Source: Linnemannia schmuckeri
Taxonomy: Eukaryota > Mortierellomycota > Mortierellomycetes > Mortierellales > Mortierellaceae
Length of the DNA stretch: 64,000 nt
Assembly (NCBI GenBank): GCA_029449235.1
Contig: JANATG010000016.1
Coordinates: 1,302,001 to 1,366,000 of the forward strand
Direction: 5' to 3'
Position 1 is the first letter of the stretch, and every line of letters begins with the position of its first letter. Position numbers and translations under genes: made by a program. The notes below the pieces were generated by a model. The model was not told the origin of the DNA. It saw nothing but the letters and a program-made list of their open reading frames with translations, and made no database searches. Of the stretch, positions 13,701 through 26,310 are shown piece after piece.

Positions 13701-16700
13701 TAAGGAGGGAGGAGGAAAACGGCAAAGAGGAAGAAACAAGAGTAAAAGATAAAGAGAAAGAGAGAGAATGACAGGAGGAGAGAAGGAGAATATGGGTGCA
13801 ATGTGTGAGCTGATGTGCGATAATCGGGTCTTTTCTGTGGTGAGTGGATGAATGTGTATGTATATCATAATACTTTTTTGGTTCGCTGGTCGTGTGTTGT
13901 GTCGGATTTGTAACGTAGTTTGTTGTGTCCGGGGTCACCGAACAAAGAATGAAGTCTGAGTATTGATGTGGAGTTCGTAAAAGCAGTAAAGCAGAGCGAG
14001 TTCAAATAAAATCGCCACTTCATTTGCTCTTTTTTGTTCCTTGCCCTTGTACTCGTTGTTGACTTGGTTATAGGTCGTTGTTTCGATATTGTTGGTTAGG
14101 AGGGAAGATATAGAGACACAAGGACGATGTGGAGAGAGAAAAGGAGAAGGGTAGAGAGGAAAGAAAGTCGAGTGCACTTTACTCTATCTCCTATGGAACT
14201 GATGAGATAAAAAAAGGGGCATATACACTCTCTGTATATATATACACACACACACACACGCAACGAAGTAGCGAAAGAGGGACTCTTCAACCGCCACCAA
14301 TCTTTGTCTATAGGTGCATAGCATATGGCAGGAAGCAAGCTCATACATACATATGTATACAAACAAGCTCAACACGCTTGATAAACTAGCTCTCTTCGTA
14401 TTCTATCCCATATAGTCTTGTCCGAGATTTTTTTTTTTGCTTCCGCGGGGACATAGTAGCCAGTAAGTGGGCGGGCAAGGGAAACAAGAAAGAAAAAAGG
14501 CACTGGCTTATATATGTTTTGTTGCGCTGAATGAGTGATACGGGTAAAAAAGAAGGGAGCTAAGGAAGGTTCCTGATGGTTGATTCTGTTACCTTTGTTG
14601 CTTGATTGTTGGCAGTGAATGTGTTTTTGTGAATTAGAAGTGAGGATAAAGTGAGAGAGTAGTGAGTGACATGGGACCGAAGGTGTGTATGTTGTGAGCG
14701 AATAGGCTTTGTCTTCTTGTGTGCGAGGAAGAGCGAGTGCAGGGCGAGTGAGCGCAGGGTGAAAAGTGAAAGGGTATGTATAAGTGCGTGAGTGAGTGAA
14801 GTATGAACGAATGGATGAATAAGCCAATGAGAATGAAGAGTGAGGTAGGCTACTGTAGTGGAAGGGTGAATGTGAATGGAAGTAGCTCGGTATTTCGGAG
14901 TGGAGAAGAAGAGCTGGGAAGAAGGAGAAGGAGAAGAAGAAGGGCAAAGGACAAAGGAAGAGAAGAAGAAAAGAAGAAGACAAAGAAGGAAGAAAGGGGA
15001 GTAGGAGGAGAGTGGAGAAAAAAGAGGGGAAAGAAAAAGAAGGAAAACGAGTCAATTAAGAGGTAGAGGAAGGGAAACAGAGCCTGTTCAGTTTTATTTC
15101 CACGGCTGTAGGGGCGTGTAAAAGACTAGAGCCAGAAGGGGAAGGAGCATTTGTTTGTTTGACGCCACTCGTAAACTCACTGGCAAGGTACTCTCTTCTC
15201 TTACTGGAAGGGGGTTGGAAAAAAATGGAAAAAAATCGATCATAGCGCACCCCACAGACAGCAAAAGAAAAAAGAGAATGACAGCAGCAACAGACAGAAC
15301 AAGTGCAACACAGTAGAATAGCCTTCAAATGCAAGGGCTGAAGGTGGAGAATGATCAAGAAGGACAACAACAAGGCAAGGCGGACTAAGTAAACGTGGTA
15401 TTTGTCTTTACGTGGTTATTATTTAGACGAAGCTATCTTGATTGCTCATCATTAACACCATTTCTCGATCATTACCCTATACTGAATACCATAGCGGACC
15501 ACTGATTCTTTACACCTACACGTACTCTATCATTAGATTTTCTGAACGACCTCAGTTGGTCCTTAGTTATAGAGAAAAAGCATCTGAGCATTGGGACAAA
15601 AAGAAGAACGCAATGTATCGATCATTACGTTCATTCCATCCCATCGTTACAACTAACTAAAAGCAGCAACCAAGAAGCATGACAACAAAGACACATTTCC
15701 ACCGAGTCAACTTTTTTTGAATGTTCCACATCCCTTTCTCTTTCATCGTCGTCGTCGTTTTTGTTTTTTGCCAGTCTTGTGTTTGGACTTCTTGATTTTT
15801 TTTTTGTATTTCTTTGAATGAAAAAAAGGTGGCTCGGTGGAATGGAAGATAAAATAAAAAATCAAAATAAAATGCTAATTAATGTTGCTTCTTTCTTTGC
15901 TGCTCAACTATTTAACCAAATGCATCTGCATGAACAAGGGTGTGGCCCTCTCCCTCACACACATACACACACTTCTCTCAGTCTCATCCCTTGCGTCGAG
16001 TGAGAGGTTGAGCGAATGAATGGCGGAGGAGCGGGATTGGTTAAGCTCGTCGTCTACTTGTTCTAATTGCAATACATGAACAGTGTTACACACCTACTGG
16101 GAGGGCAATCAACCCTTACTTCTTTTATTACTGACCATCCTATTTGTTTACCTGTAGCTATATGTATATCGTCAGTGAGTTGAGTGCTATTTTTCCCCCT
16201 CTTTCTCTCTCATTCACTCACTCTCTCCACGCCACCATCGCCCAATGTCGATAATCTTGAAAGTTAAATATTTCAATGGAAAATAACTGTAACGGTTGCA
16301 TTATCCTTACTCCACCACCCAAGCCATGTTTCCAAGAAACTAAATAAAATCACGAGAGCGCTGCTATTGCATACGCCCACAGGAAAACAACTCTTTATAT
16401 GTCTTTGTACCTGTGTCTATGTCTGTGTCTGTGTTGCCTGTGTGATTAGTATATGAATGCATCTGTCTGTCCGCCTATTCTGTCTTTGTGTCTGAGAATA
16501 GGAAGATCAAAGACAACTTGTCCTACTTCTCCACTGAACACACACTCTTCCTCTCCTTCCTTTCTTTCCGAGAGTAGAAATGTCATCACCCCCCGTCTCT
16601 CCTTTGTTGCTCAAGGATGAGGGAGTTGAGCACGCACTCCCTTACCAATCGCCCTTTTTTTATTTATTTTTTTTTTTCCTTAATTTCAATGTCAGCCCCA

Positions 16701-19700
16701 ACCATTTTCGACTATTTGTTTTGCCCCCGCAAAGGCGAGAAGAGTCACCGTATATCGCTTCCCCACAAGAGAGAAAAAGGTGGCTGGTTAGGTCATTACT
16801 ACTGAACAATGAACATTGAACAATGAATAAAAGAGGTAAAAGGCAAGGGTATCCGAGTTGGGACTTTCCGTTCGTTCTTATGGTTCTATAGATTCTTTTC
16901 CTTTTGAAAATACCTCCTTTGATATCATTTTCACCCTCACCCCTGTCGATCCCTTTAATCCGGAGAAGTGGCGTCAGACTCTGATTTATGGTGGTGATGA
17001 TGATGGCGTTCTTTTTCTGCTTAGTCAATTGCCCTACCTAGTCAATGACATACCCCCCATCATCAATCGGTCTAGCTAGCTTCGTTTTTCTTACCAAGTT
17101 CGTCATAGGGCAGCAGCTGTTCACCTTGCATTAACCCCAGGCCACCGTCAGTCAGGGACCATATTTCCTCCTTTGCCCAACGGTTTTTTCAATCCACGGA
17201 CAAGAGGGGATACTTTCCCACTTTACTTTCCCTCCATCTTTTTCCTATATCCCGCCCCCTCTGCGCAATTGAAAGACAAAAACAGAAAACAAAATCAAAA
17301 TTTGGGCAAAGGCCAACAGGCGAAATCAACTAATATGAAGAAAAGAAGAAAAAGACCCAGACCAGATCAGATCAGATCCCTCCCTCTTCCAGCCGGTCTA
17401 CCAGCCACACTGGTCGCGAGCCTCTAATCCATAGAGGAGATCGACGACCAGAAATAGGCAAGATGTGGAGGGAGAGCGTCTGTGTCCTCCAGCCATGGAG
17501 GACGTATGAAAGTATTCAGGGATTTTTTTCTCCGATACGTGGATATAGGTACCTACAAAATGATGGCTCTCGATCTCTCCCTTGGAACCATTACTTCAAC
17601 TCCACAAGAGGGCCGATTCGTACGGACCACCGCCCATAATTCTTTCTCCCTTTCCTTTGACAAGAACGGTACCCCGCAATGAAGCAGGAGGGCTATGTCT
17701 GGATTGGACACAGCCTGGACTGTCCAATGAGACAAGCCCCGAACTAAAAAAAATAATAAATGGGGAAAAATGCTCCTAATGAGGGAGGTTTCTCCACACA
17801 CTTCTTCACTTCCACACCACCACACCACAACACAACATCAACAATCAACAATAGAGAGATAGGGAGAAGAGAACAAAGAAGAGGAAGTATTAATAAATCG
17901 TGGTTCAACCGCTCATCAACGTGCTCTCTTTGATGTACATATCAGCCGAGAGTGAGTACCCAAGGAAGATGGCCGTTATGTCGTTCAAAGAGGTCAGATC
18001 CTAGGCAACAGCTATCGTGACTATATTCATGTCTGATGCCGTTCCGCTCTGATCAGCCCCAAATCAATCAATCAGTCGTCCCTTCGCCCTCCTAGGCGAA
18101 ATACATCCCTCCACAACACCACAACACGACTGCCTCTTTTTTATGAGCCGATGAGGGAAGAGTGAATATTGATTCTTATGGTTCATTTCCATCATATGAG
18201 AGAGAACATTACCGAAGGAAGGATGAGTATATACTTGACCTGCTCATTGGAACACAAGAAGAGTATGAACACTTTCTCTTTGTATCGAACCTCCCCTCCA
18301 CTTCATATTGGACCGGAAGAAAAGAAACAACAACAGCAACAACAACTAAACAATATCAAAGAGCCCCGTTTCTCTCTCGCTCTCTCCCTCAGAAAAAGAT
18401 GATGCTAAGAGATGGTGATGGGAGGGTTCCACGCCCTCAATCAAAAGAGCTACTTGAGCGAGCGAGTGAGTCTCAATCTTTGTGCATACAAACATCTTCT
18501 CTTCTTGTCCGTGGAGTGGATTGAAGGAAGAGGAAAACGATGAACAGGGTTTGTGTAACGCCAATTGGTGAGGAGGGAAGAAATAAATTTTGCGACGAGT
18601 AAGCCCTTTAAGGTCTTTGTTCCCTCACTTGAGACGCGAGAGAGGAAGAAGGTGACTCGACATGGAGGCAAGGAAGGATGGACCTGTCAAAAATGAAAAA
18701 CAAGGTTGAAAGGGCAAAAGGGCAACAAGAGCAAAACACAAAAAAAAGTGGGGGAAGACAGAACGAGGATAGGTACCGTGGCCGAAGTACATGAATCGTT
18801 GTGCCAGTGCAACGTTTAATTTTGAACCACGCACACAGAAGAGGGAAGAGCTAGAAGGGTGTTCGTTGACTGTCACTCTATCTGTGTACCCTCTAAGGCA
18901 CCCTTAATGCTTGTTGATTCTTTTGACAGAAACAAATAAATGATCTGAGCAATGAAGAATACAATGTCGATAAGGAAGGAACGACCACGCCACTCGCTCA
19001 CTCGCGTTCGAGAAGAAAACCAAGAGCGGAAGACACAATGGTCATCATCATCCTCATCATCGGCGTCTGCCTGTTTGTGTGTTTTCCTCTTCTTTTGAGT
19101 AATGAGCTCTGACGTCTTGCTGCTTGCGTGCTTCAATATTGTGGGGTCAAGCAATAGATCATATTTCTTGGATCTTCACAGCTCAACCCACTCTCCCTTT
19201 CTTTCTCTCTCTCTCCCCAAATATTCGACTATCAACTGACTCACAATGTCCTTCATTGTCTTAGAGCGCTGAGGAGAAGGAGGAAGAAGAGAGGGTTCAC
19301 CCTGCAAGTAAGATTTTCCCTTTGACACTCTACCCCCTGCGACGTGCTCACCCACCCACCTGTTAGAAAATAAAGAACTAAAAAAGGGCACAAATTGGCA
19401 CACTTGAAATTCACCTATGGCGCAACTCAAATGAATAAAACATGCATCGCGTTTTTGGAATTAATAGCCACCTTGATATTCTTTTTTAGCGACTTCTTTC
19501 GGTGAACAACAAAAAAGAACATTTGGAATTGGATCTTAATCCGCCTCAACCAGCTCCCTGAACATAAAAAAAAAAAGGTCAGAAAGCAACATAAAAGAAG
19601 ACTACTTGAACATATGTCCATCAATTGGTCTTCAATTACTTCTCTTTGGCTTTAGATTTCTTCTCCGTCCCCTACATTTGGGCCAGAGAACACAATGGCC

Positions 19701-20500
19701 ACGTTGGACGGTCTTGGACCATTGAAAAGGAAAAACAAGGTTAGAGGAGACTAGATGAGACGCGAGAGTAGCTTGTTTATTGCATTAGTTGGCTGGGCTT
19801 GGGTCTCGCCGCGTCGTTTTGACTGACTGAGCATTTTCCCACTCAGCGTTCTTTTGTTTCTTGTGGTCATACGTCTCAAAGAAAAAAAAAGTCCCCTCAT
19901 AAATAAAGGATTCCACCGTGCCAGCTTTTTTTCTTCGTTCGAAAAAAAAGTCTATTGTAGAGCAGAGTGGGAGTGGTTTATAGCCCAATGAAAGGGGAAA
20001 GGCCATTTGAGAGGACAGGAATCTCTACTGTTATTGATACCACCTGATGCCATTTGAGCACATTTTAGCCTTTCTCCATTGCTGCATGCATCGATCGTCT
20101 TCTTGACATCGTTTCATCCAGAAGTCTTCTCTTTGTTCGCTTAACACTCTCCACATTGGCCATTTCATTTTTCCAACCGTTCGCCGAGCGTTACAATGGT
20201 TATATCAAGACTAATAGAACACGCCCAGGCCATGAGGGAATGGAGTTTTTAGTTAATTATGACCAATGAGTTGTCGACGAGTAAGGGCATGCTCTACTTT
20301 CTCTTCAGTCTCTCTTTTCCTCTTTCTTTCCCTTCTCTATGCATCCTTTGGTTATCAATATGGTATACTAAATACACATTTATTTATCCAGTCGCACGCT
20401 TTTTCTTTTTTTATTTCTGCGACATAAGGGGTCTCGAGAAAAGGGAGGATTGAGGATGTACCTCGACCCTTCTTTTCTCTCTCCCCTTTGCTTGCATTTT
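10701..20500. other. About 9.8 kb without a recognisable gene
   Basis: Both strands were read for domains, tRNA-like and rRNA-like sequence; nothing supportable was found. The content is A/T-rich and purine- or pyrimidine-skewed, with simple repeats: ATATATATAC(AC)n near 14236-14261, GT/CT-rich runs near 16400-16450, and (CAA)n near 11389-11416. Isolated splice-like signals exist, for example AAACAAG|GTAATT on the minus strand near 13275, so non-coding exons of long 5' UTRs are possible. No transposase, reverse transcriptase or integrase motif was seen. Confidence 0.5.
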
Positions 20501-21507
20501 TTTCATTTTCTTTTTGAGTGCACCTAATGTTTTGCCTAATCAATTGTTTCTCTCCCCTGGGAATACTCACATATGATCCTTCGCACCCTTTTCACTCATT
20601 CTGGACCTCTCCTTTCTTCTTCCTCTTCCTTCTCCCTTATTCTTCTTGTTCTCTTGCCCCTTACTTCTTCAATTGTTTTTGTCAATGTTGAACATCAAGC
20701 TTAGACAAGGTGATAACGGCCTTGCCGTTGTGAGAAGGAATGCAGAACTTTTATCAATCACTCCTTTTAAAAAAAAATAATGACGTCAAGGTAGATGCTT
20801 TGTGATGCATTTCTTTTGTCGCGTTCATGTTGACATATGTTGTTGATTGAGGTTGCTGTTTCTTTCCTTTTCCACTTCGCCTTCGATACACACAGACAGA
20901 CGCTTTTCTCTCACCACACTGTCCTTCGCTGTCGCTTCTTGCCACCAAACTCGCCCCTGTCTTCTTGCTTTAGACCGCCGCACTGTCGCCCAGATTACTC
21001 TCGTTGTCGTCTTTTCTTTCAAAGGTCCAGCCTCCTTCCAATGGTAATATAACGATATTTCATTTTCATCTCTTACTCTCCAACCCATGCATCTATACCG
21101 CCTCATCCTCGCAAGCAACAACGACACAATTATAGCCGTATCTACCCCTGTCATGTTTGTTTTCTGTATATCCCGACCACTTTTTGTTTCGCTATCTTTT
21201 TCTCCAACCCTTGTAATTAATTATTATTTTCCCACAAAAAGACATGCCGTTCTCTTTCCAGTCCTCTCCTCCTTGGAACACCAGTGCCACCCCTCCAGCC
21301 TTGCAACACTTCCTCTCCTCTCCACATTATCTCTTATTTTTCTCGTCATTTGGCCCTTGCGCTCCCTTTACCCCGAGGACAAAAATGGGCTAAAAAAGAC
21401 AGTCATTTTTCAACATGTCAGTTGTCCATTTTATCCTTCACTCCTTCCTTTTCTCCCTCCTTCCAAAGTCCACATACAATCCCTTTTTTCTTCACTATCA
21501 AACAAAA

Positions 21508-21543
<36 letters not shown>

Positions 21544-21661
21544 AACATTAACAACCGTCTCGTCTCCTTCCGTATCTTTCTCTTCCTCGGTCAACGAACA
21601 AAACATAAAACAGGAGTCTACTATCTCAAGCAGGAAGCAAGGACTCCCTTCGACATAGTCT
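20501..21661 (+). promoter_or_regulatory. Upstream region and probable leader of the BTB gene
   Basis: The sequence before the ATG at 21662 is C/T-rich on the sense strand, with CTTTCC and TCCTTCC blocks at 20580-20660 and 21080-21490. A 33-A run (21509-21541) follows, ending about 120 bp before the start codon. No protein-coding signal was found. Promoter and 5' UTR sequence is inferred from position and base composition. Confidence 0.5.
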
Positions 21662-24600
21662 ATGGATTTCACCGACACGGGAGGAATAGGCACAAGATCG
21701 AACCGTCCGAGAGGCACAGCTGCACCTGGCGCCGGCACCGGTAGTGGTTCGAATATTCAATCATCCCTTTTTCCACAACAACCGCAACATCTGCATTTTC
21801 AACGCCGACGTCACATGCATCATCAACAGCAGCAATTCTGCACCTCCTCAGCAACTTTATCTTCTCGTCCACAGTGGAAGTCTGCCAGACTCTCTCACAT
21901 GGATCATAATACCAACAATAACGGTCGTTCTTCGTCGTCGTTGCTGATATTGTCATCACTCGGTAACAATCATCAAAACAAACAGGGTCTTCCACCTTCT
22001 GCTGGCGCTGGTGTTGCCTCATCTTCGTCTTCGCCTGCGACGCCCTGGACTGCCATGGCTGCTGCTGCTGCTGCGGGCACGACATGGACTGGAGCAGCAG
22101 TAAAGAACACCCGCAGCCGAAGGAATAGCACGAAGACGCAAGCTACTACAGTGACAGCAAACGAACCTGACGCACGACCATCCACGAATGTTGTCTTGTC
22201 ATCTATGCTGAGGAACCTCACCAACATCTCACAGCATCTCGCACTTCATGGATTGGTCCACGGCGCAGGATCTGACATACTACTGGTGGCGTTCGGCAAG
22301 ACCTATCGCCTCCACCGCCTCGTATTGATGCAGGCCACCTTTTTTGAGAACATGCTTCAGGGACCTTGGCAGGAGAACAACAAAGATACAGTGGACATGA
22401 CTTTTGACGATCCCAACATTACGCAGGAAGGGTTCGATATTGCGATTGGGCGACTTTATGGTATCTGGGCTGTTGAACGCGAGGATGAGGGTGTTGCAGA
22501 GGACAGAGAGTATGAACTGGACATTGGGGCGGGGGAGGTTGATGAACAGGTAGACATGGATGCGATCCACTCACCAAGCTACAGCGAACTGGCTGTGCCA
22601 CCATCTATTCTGAGTCCTCGGAACGTGCTTTCAGTCTTGGCAGTGGCAGCCTACTTAGGGATCGAGTCGCTCTGTGAGCAGTGCGCAGACTTTGCAATCA
22701 AAACTCTCAGGACCGACCATCTTTTGCCTTACATCGAGTTCAGCCACCAGAGCGACTACTACCCTTGGTCGGACAAGATTATCGAGGCCTGTCATTCGTA
22801 CCTCTGTCGGAACGGGTTTGAGGACCCCAAAATGGTCTGTCTGCAGGTCTTTGAACAGTTACCCCTGGATTGGCTGATCAAGGTCGTAGGGTCGGATGCC
22901 TTTTGGGTGCCCTCCGAATGGGAAAGGTACGAGTTTTGTCGACAGATTGTGCATCGCCGTCGAGCCATCTCTTCCATCGTCCGGTCGCTCCCTTCTGGGG
23001 ACAATTCTTCTTCGCCCGCTGGAACTCGGTCTGGCTCAAGCGGTGGTGCAGAGTCAGCGACAGCTGGTGGAGCTGACAGACTTGTCCCTAACACAAAGGA
23101 GCAGGAATATGAGGATCAAGATGAGATGGCGTATGAGGCCTTGTTCTCGAGCGGGATTATTTACATGCACATGAGTTTCGAACAACTGCAGTGTATCCAA
23201 CGCGACATTGACCCCATCTCGGGTCTCCGTTTCGTCCGCTCATCCGTCATCCAGGAAGCCCTATGGCACCAGATCGAGTTCCGCAACCTTATCGAGACCC
23301 ACGGCCCCAAGGAGCCCAACAACCGCCGTAACAACAGCAGAGTCGGCAGTCATAGTACCGTTGGTACTGATGGAAGTAGTACAATCGGTCTCGTCACGAC
23401 AGATTTCCCAGGCGACTATGACGAGGGCTATGAAGGTTCGGACTGGATTCGGAGACCGTTTGCAATATACAAGCCCATCCCTGAGGGGGACACTACAGTC
23501 ACTGGAGAAGACGATGAGCCCACCTTGCAGGAAATAGCGACCTGGAACCAACTAAACCATCCTTCTCAGTCTTCGGCATCGGGTTCCGCCGCCATTTCGG
23601 CGACCCGAGTGGCTTCAACGATCTCCGCCGCAGTGCCCGTACCTCCTGGCGGCACCGGCACTAGTGGCGGTAATGGATCCAACGCCAACTCAATATCCTT
23701 TTGGAGCCAACTTCTTCCAAGGAGGCATCGACAGCCGTCCCCTCCTTCCAACCCAGCTTTTATACAACTCGCCAAGAAACAGCGGACCATGGACCCTTTC
23801 TCAGAAGATGCCGATGGCAACAGCAGCGGATATGACCTTTCGGGATTCGGTGGTGCATTGGCAGGCGATACTGGCGTAGAGAGGGACCTGAATGGACAAT
23901 ACCCTATCTACCCACCCTTCCGGTTCAGCGTTGCTTTTGGAGATGTCCAGAGCCTGAAGGAGAACACCCGTGTCTGTTCTGACGCTTTTTTCTACGCAGG
24001 GTAAGTCTGAGGGTTTATGATCAAAGGCTTATTTGCGTTTGCTGACGGTCTGGACGACGACAATAACACTTATACTTTGTTATTTCTTTTTGAATGATAT
24101 TCGGAATAGGTCGTATTGGAACTTGTATATCCAAAAACTGCCAACAGGCCAGCCAGGTAGCATGCAACTAGGAGTTTACTTACATCGACACTCGTTGCCA
24201 ACCGTCACAGAAGGTGTGCGGAGGAAACCTGGTCTACCCCATTTCTTCACACCCTCACCACCATCCCATATACGTTCTCGTACTTCTTTGAGTGACCCCA
24301 TTATTTACCGTGGATCTGGTAAGCGAGATCAATACATTGATCTCCCGGTTCTCCCGATGCTGACTGAGCAACTGCGCCTGCTCCAACAGTCATCTGCCTT
24401 AACTGCTGGAGCAAGTGCTAAACCGTCAGTAGCAGCAACAGCAGAAGGAGGAAGAGGAGGCTATAGTGTTAATGGAGCTGAGGTGGATGTAACGAACACG
24501 GTGACGGCGGCGGCGGCGGCATTGTTCGAGGACTCATTCAGTTGTTTTATGGACAAGCGAGAGACGACCAAGACGTGGTTCAAGATTTATGCGGTTGGAT

Positions 24601-25646
24601 TAGGGCCTAGTCACGAGGTTACGCAATTTCAGAGTAGTCCTGATGACTTTGCTGTCATGCAGAGCTGGGTGCGTGTTCATCTTTCTTCGTTTTTGTTTTT
24701 TCTTTGCTTATCGATGGGTAAGAGTGGGCAATGTGCGTGATAATTGACTGGTATTTTTTTATTACTTTTTTGCGCTTTACTGTGGTTTATATACACATCA
24801 CAGGGCTGGAGATCCTCGAATCTGTGCTCGACGGCATACTTACCCGAGTCACCGGTTCCGAAAGACGATATGGGGATCAAGTTACAGACGGGCTGTCACT
24901 ACACCGGACTCTTGGTTTCTTCAACTGGTGGTTATTCCCTGAAGGAAGATGCTACTGCGACAATTGCCTCGATCCCACCAGCACCACTACCGGAGTCAGA
25001 CTCGTTGTTGAGCCATCACCATCCTACAAGCACCACCGCCGTGGCAGCAGTAGCGGACGATCGATCTGGTTCTGTGGCGCCTGTCAGCTCGGCAGCAGTA
25101 GCAGTAGTAAGAACGGCCAGTATAACGACGACGACGACGACTGTGACGGATACGGCGATGGATCTGGACTACATCCACGAGTACGAGTTTGATGTAAACA
25201 ACCCACAGCAACATCAGCAGCAGGAAGGTCAAGGTTCCAGTCGTTTTCCTAGTCCTGGCACTCGTGGTGGTGGTAGTGCGGGCACAAATGATAGACCACA
25301 GGCACAGGAAACAAGCGGGCCCTCGGTCGCTGAACCCACTAGTAGTCATGCTGGTTGTAAATGTGGATATACCGGATGTACTGGCGTCCTCGACGGCGAT
25401 AGCGCATGTGGAGACCACGTTGTAGGAGGCGGAGATAGGGTTTTCATCCGCGCACCATTGGTCGACACCTGTGCCACAGAACAGTATGATCATGGGGCGA
25501 CAGTTCAGAGAGGAGGAGGAGGAGGAGAACCAGCTCAAGCGGTGAGTTGCAACTGTGAAGCCCAATCACGTTATGGAGCTGGACACCATCATCATCCTCT
25601 GCAGGCGACAATGCTTCAGTTTAGTATTGTTATGGGTCATGTATGA
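21662..25646 (+). CDS. BTB/POZ domain protein, germ cell-less-like
   Basis: Three exons, 21662-24000, 24110-24668 and 24804-25646, encode 1246 aa; introns of 109 and 135 nt have clean GTAAGT/TAG and GTGCGT/CAG ends. The first ~185 residues are low complexity. A BTB fold starts near residue 202 (GSDILLVAFGKTYRLHRLVL, then FFENMLQGPW) with a long acidic insertion, followed by helices resembling a BACK region (AAYLGIESLCEQCADFAIKTL, about 320-345). A conserved C-terminal part spans the introns: RFSVAFGDVQSL, FFYAGSYWNLYIQKL and LQTGCHYTGL. The order BTB, helical region, C-terminal beta-rich region matches fungal relatives of germ cell-less (GMCL1). Such proteins usually act as substrate adaptors for CUL3 ubiquitin ligases (family knowledge); the target is unknown. 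The ATG at 21662 is the first in frame. A 63-nt stretch near the 3' end (25542-25604) could be an extra in-frame intron. Confidence 0.85.
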
Positions 25647-26310
25647 CCAGTAGATCTATTTCTTTTTATATCCTTGCTTTGGTGAACCCTCACTGTATAT
25701 CAAAACAAATATTTATATATTAACCCACCCATGTCAGCATGAATCCCACATGCAAATCACTCTCTCTTTTCTGACTCGGGATAGTCTGCTCAAATGTGCA
25801 GATGGAGGGAGGGAGAAGGGAAAATAAAATGAGCAACGTTCGATTGGGGACTCACAGTGCAGATGTGTGTGTCTATGTGTGTTCATGTCTCCATGTGTAC
25901 GTTGGAGGTGTGTGTGTGTATGTGTCAAAGTGTGCGTCTCTATTGCACGTTGGTTGGTGTGCATCTCTGTGTATATGCCCCGCAGGCCTGTCATGGTCGA
26001 AAATGTGGTCTAGTGCCTATGTCGATGGAGCTGAAAATCCGTCGCGACGTAATTTTTTTTTTTTCCCGTAGTTGCGTTATATAAAATATAACAAAAATTG
26101 GAGGAGAGAAGAGCAACGGTAAGGCAAAGGGAAAGGAAGGGCGGGGAGAGATGGTCCCGTTTAAACATAAGGTGGTACCACGTTCCCTGCGACTCTTCAA
26201 GCACAAGGGTACTTAGAATAGAAATAGTGCTCTTGGGGTTTTAATAAAGTAGATAGTAACTATAGGAAACGGGCTGCTTATGATGAGGTGATGGTGAATG
26301 GATCGGCTGT
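25647..26310. other. Intergenic region after the BTB gene
   Basis: This 664-bp gap lies between the BTB stop (+) and the stop of the broken minus-strand gene. It holds GT-rich simple sequence at about 25862-25925 and A/T-rich 3' UTR-like sequence. An AATAAA-like match occurs near 25821-25827. No gene was seen. Confidence 0.6.
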
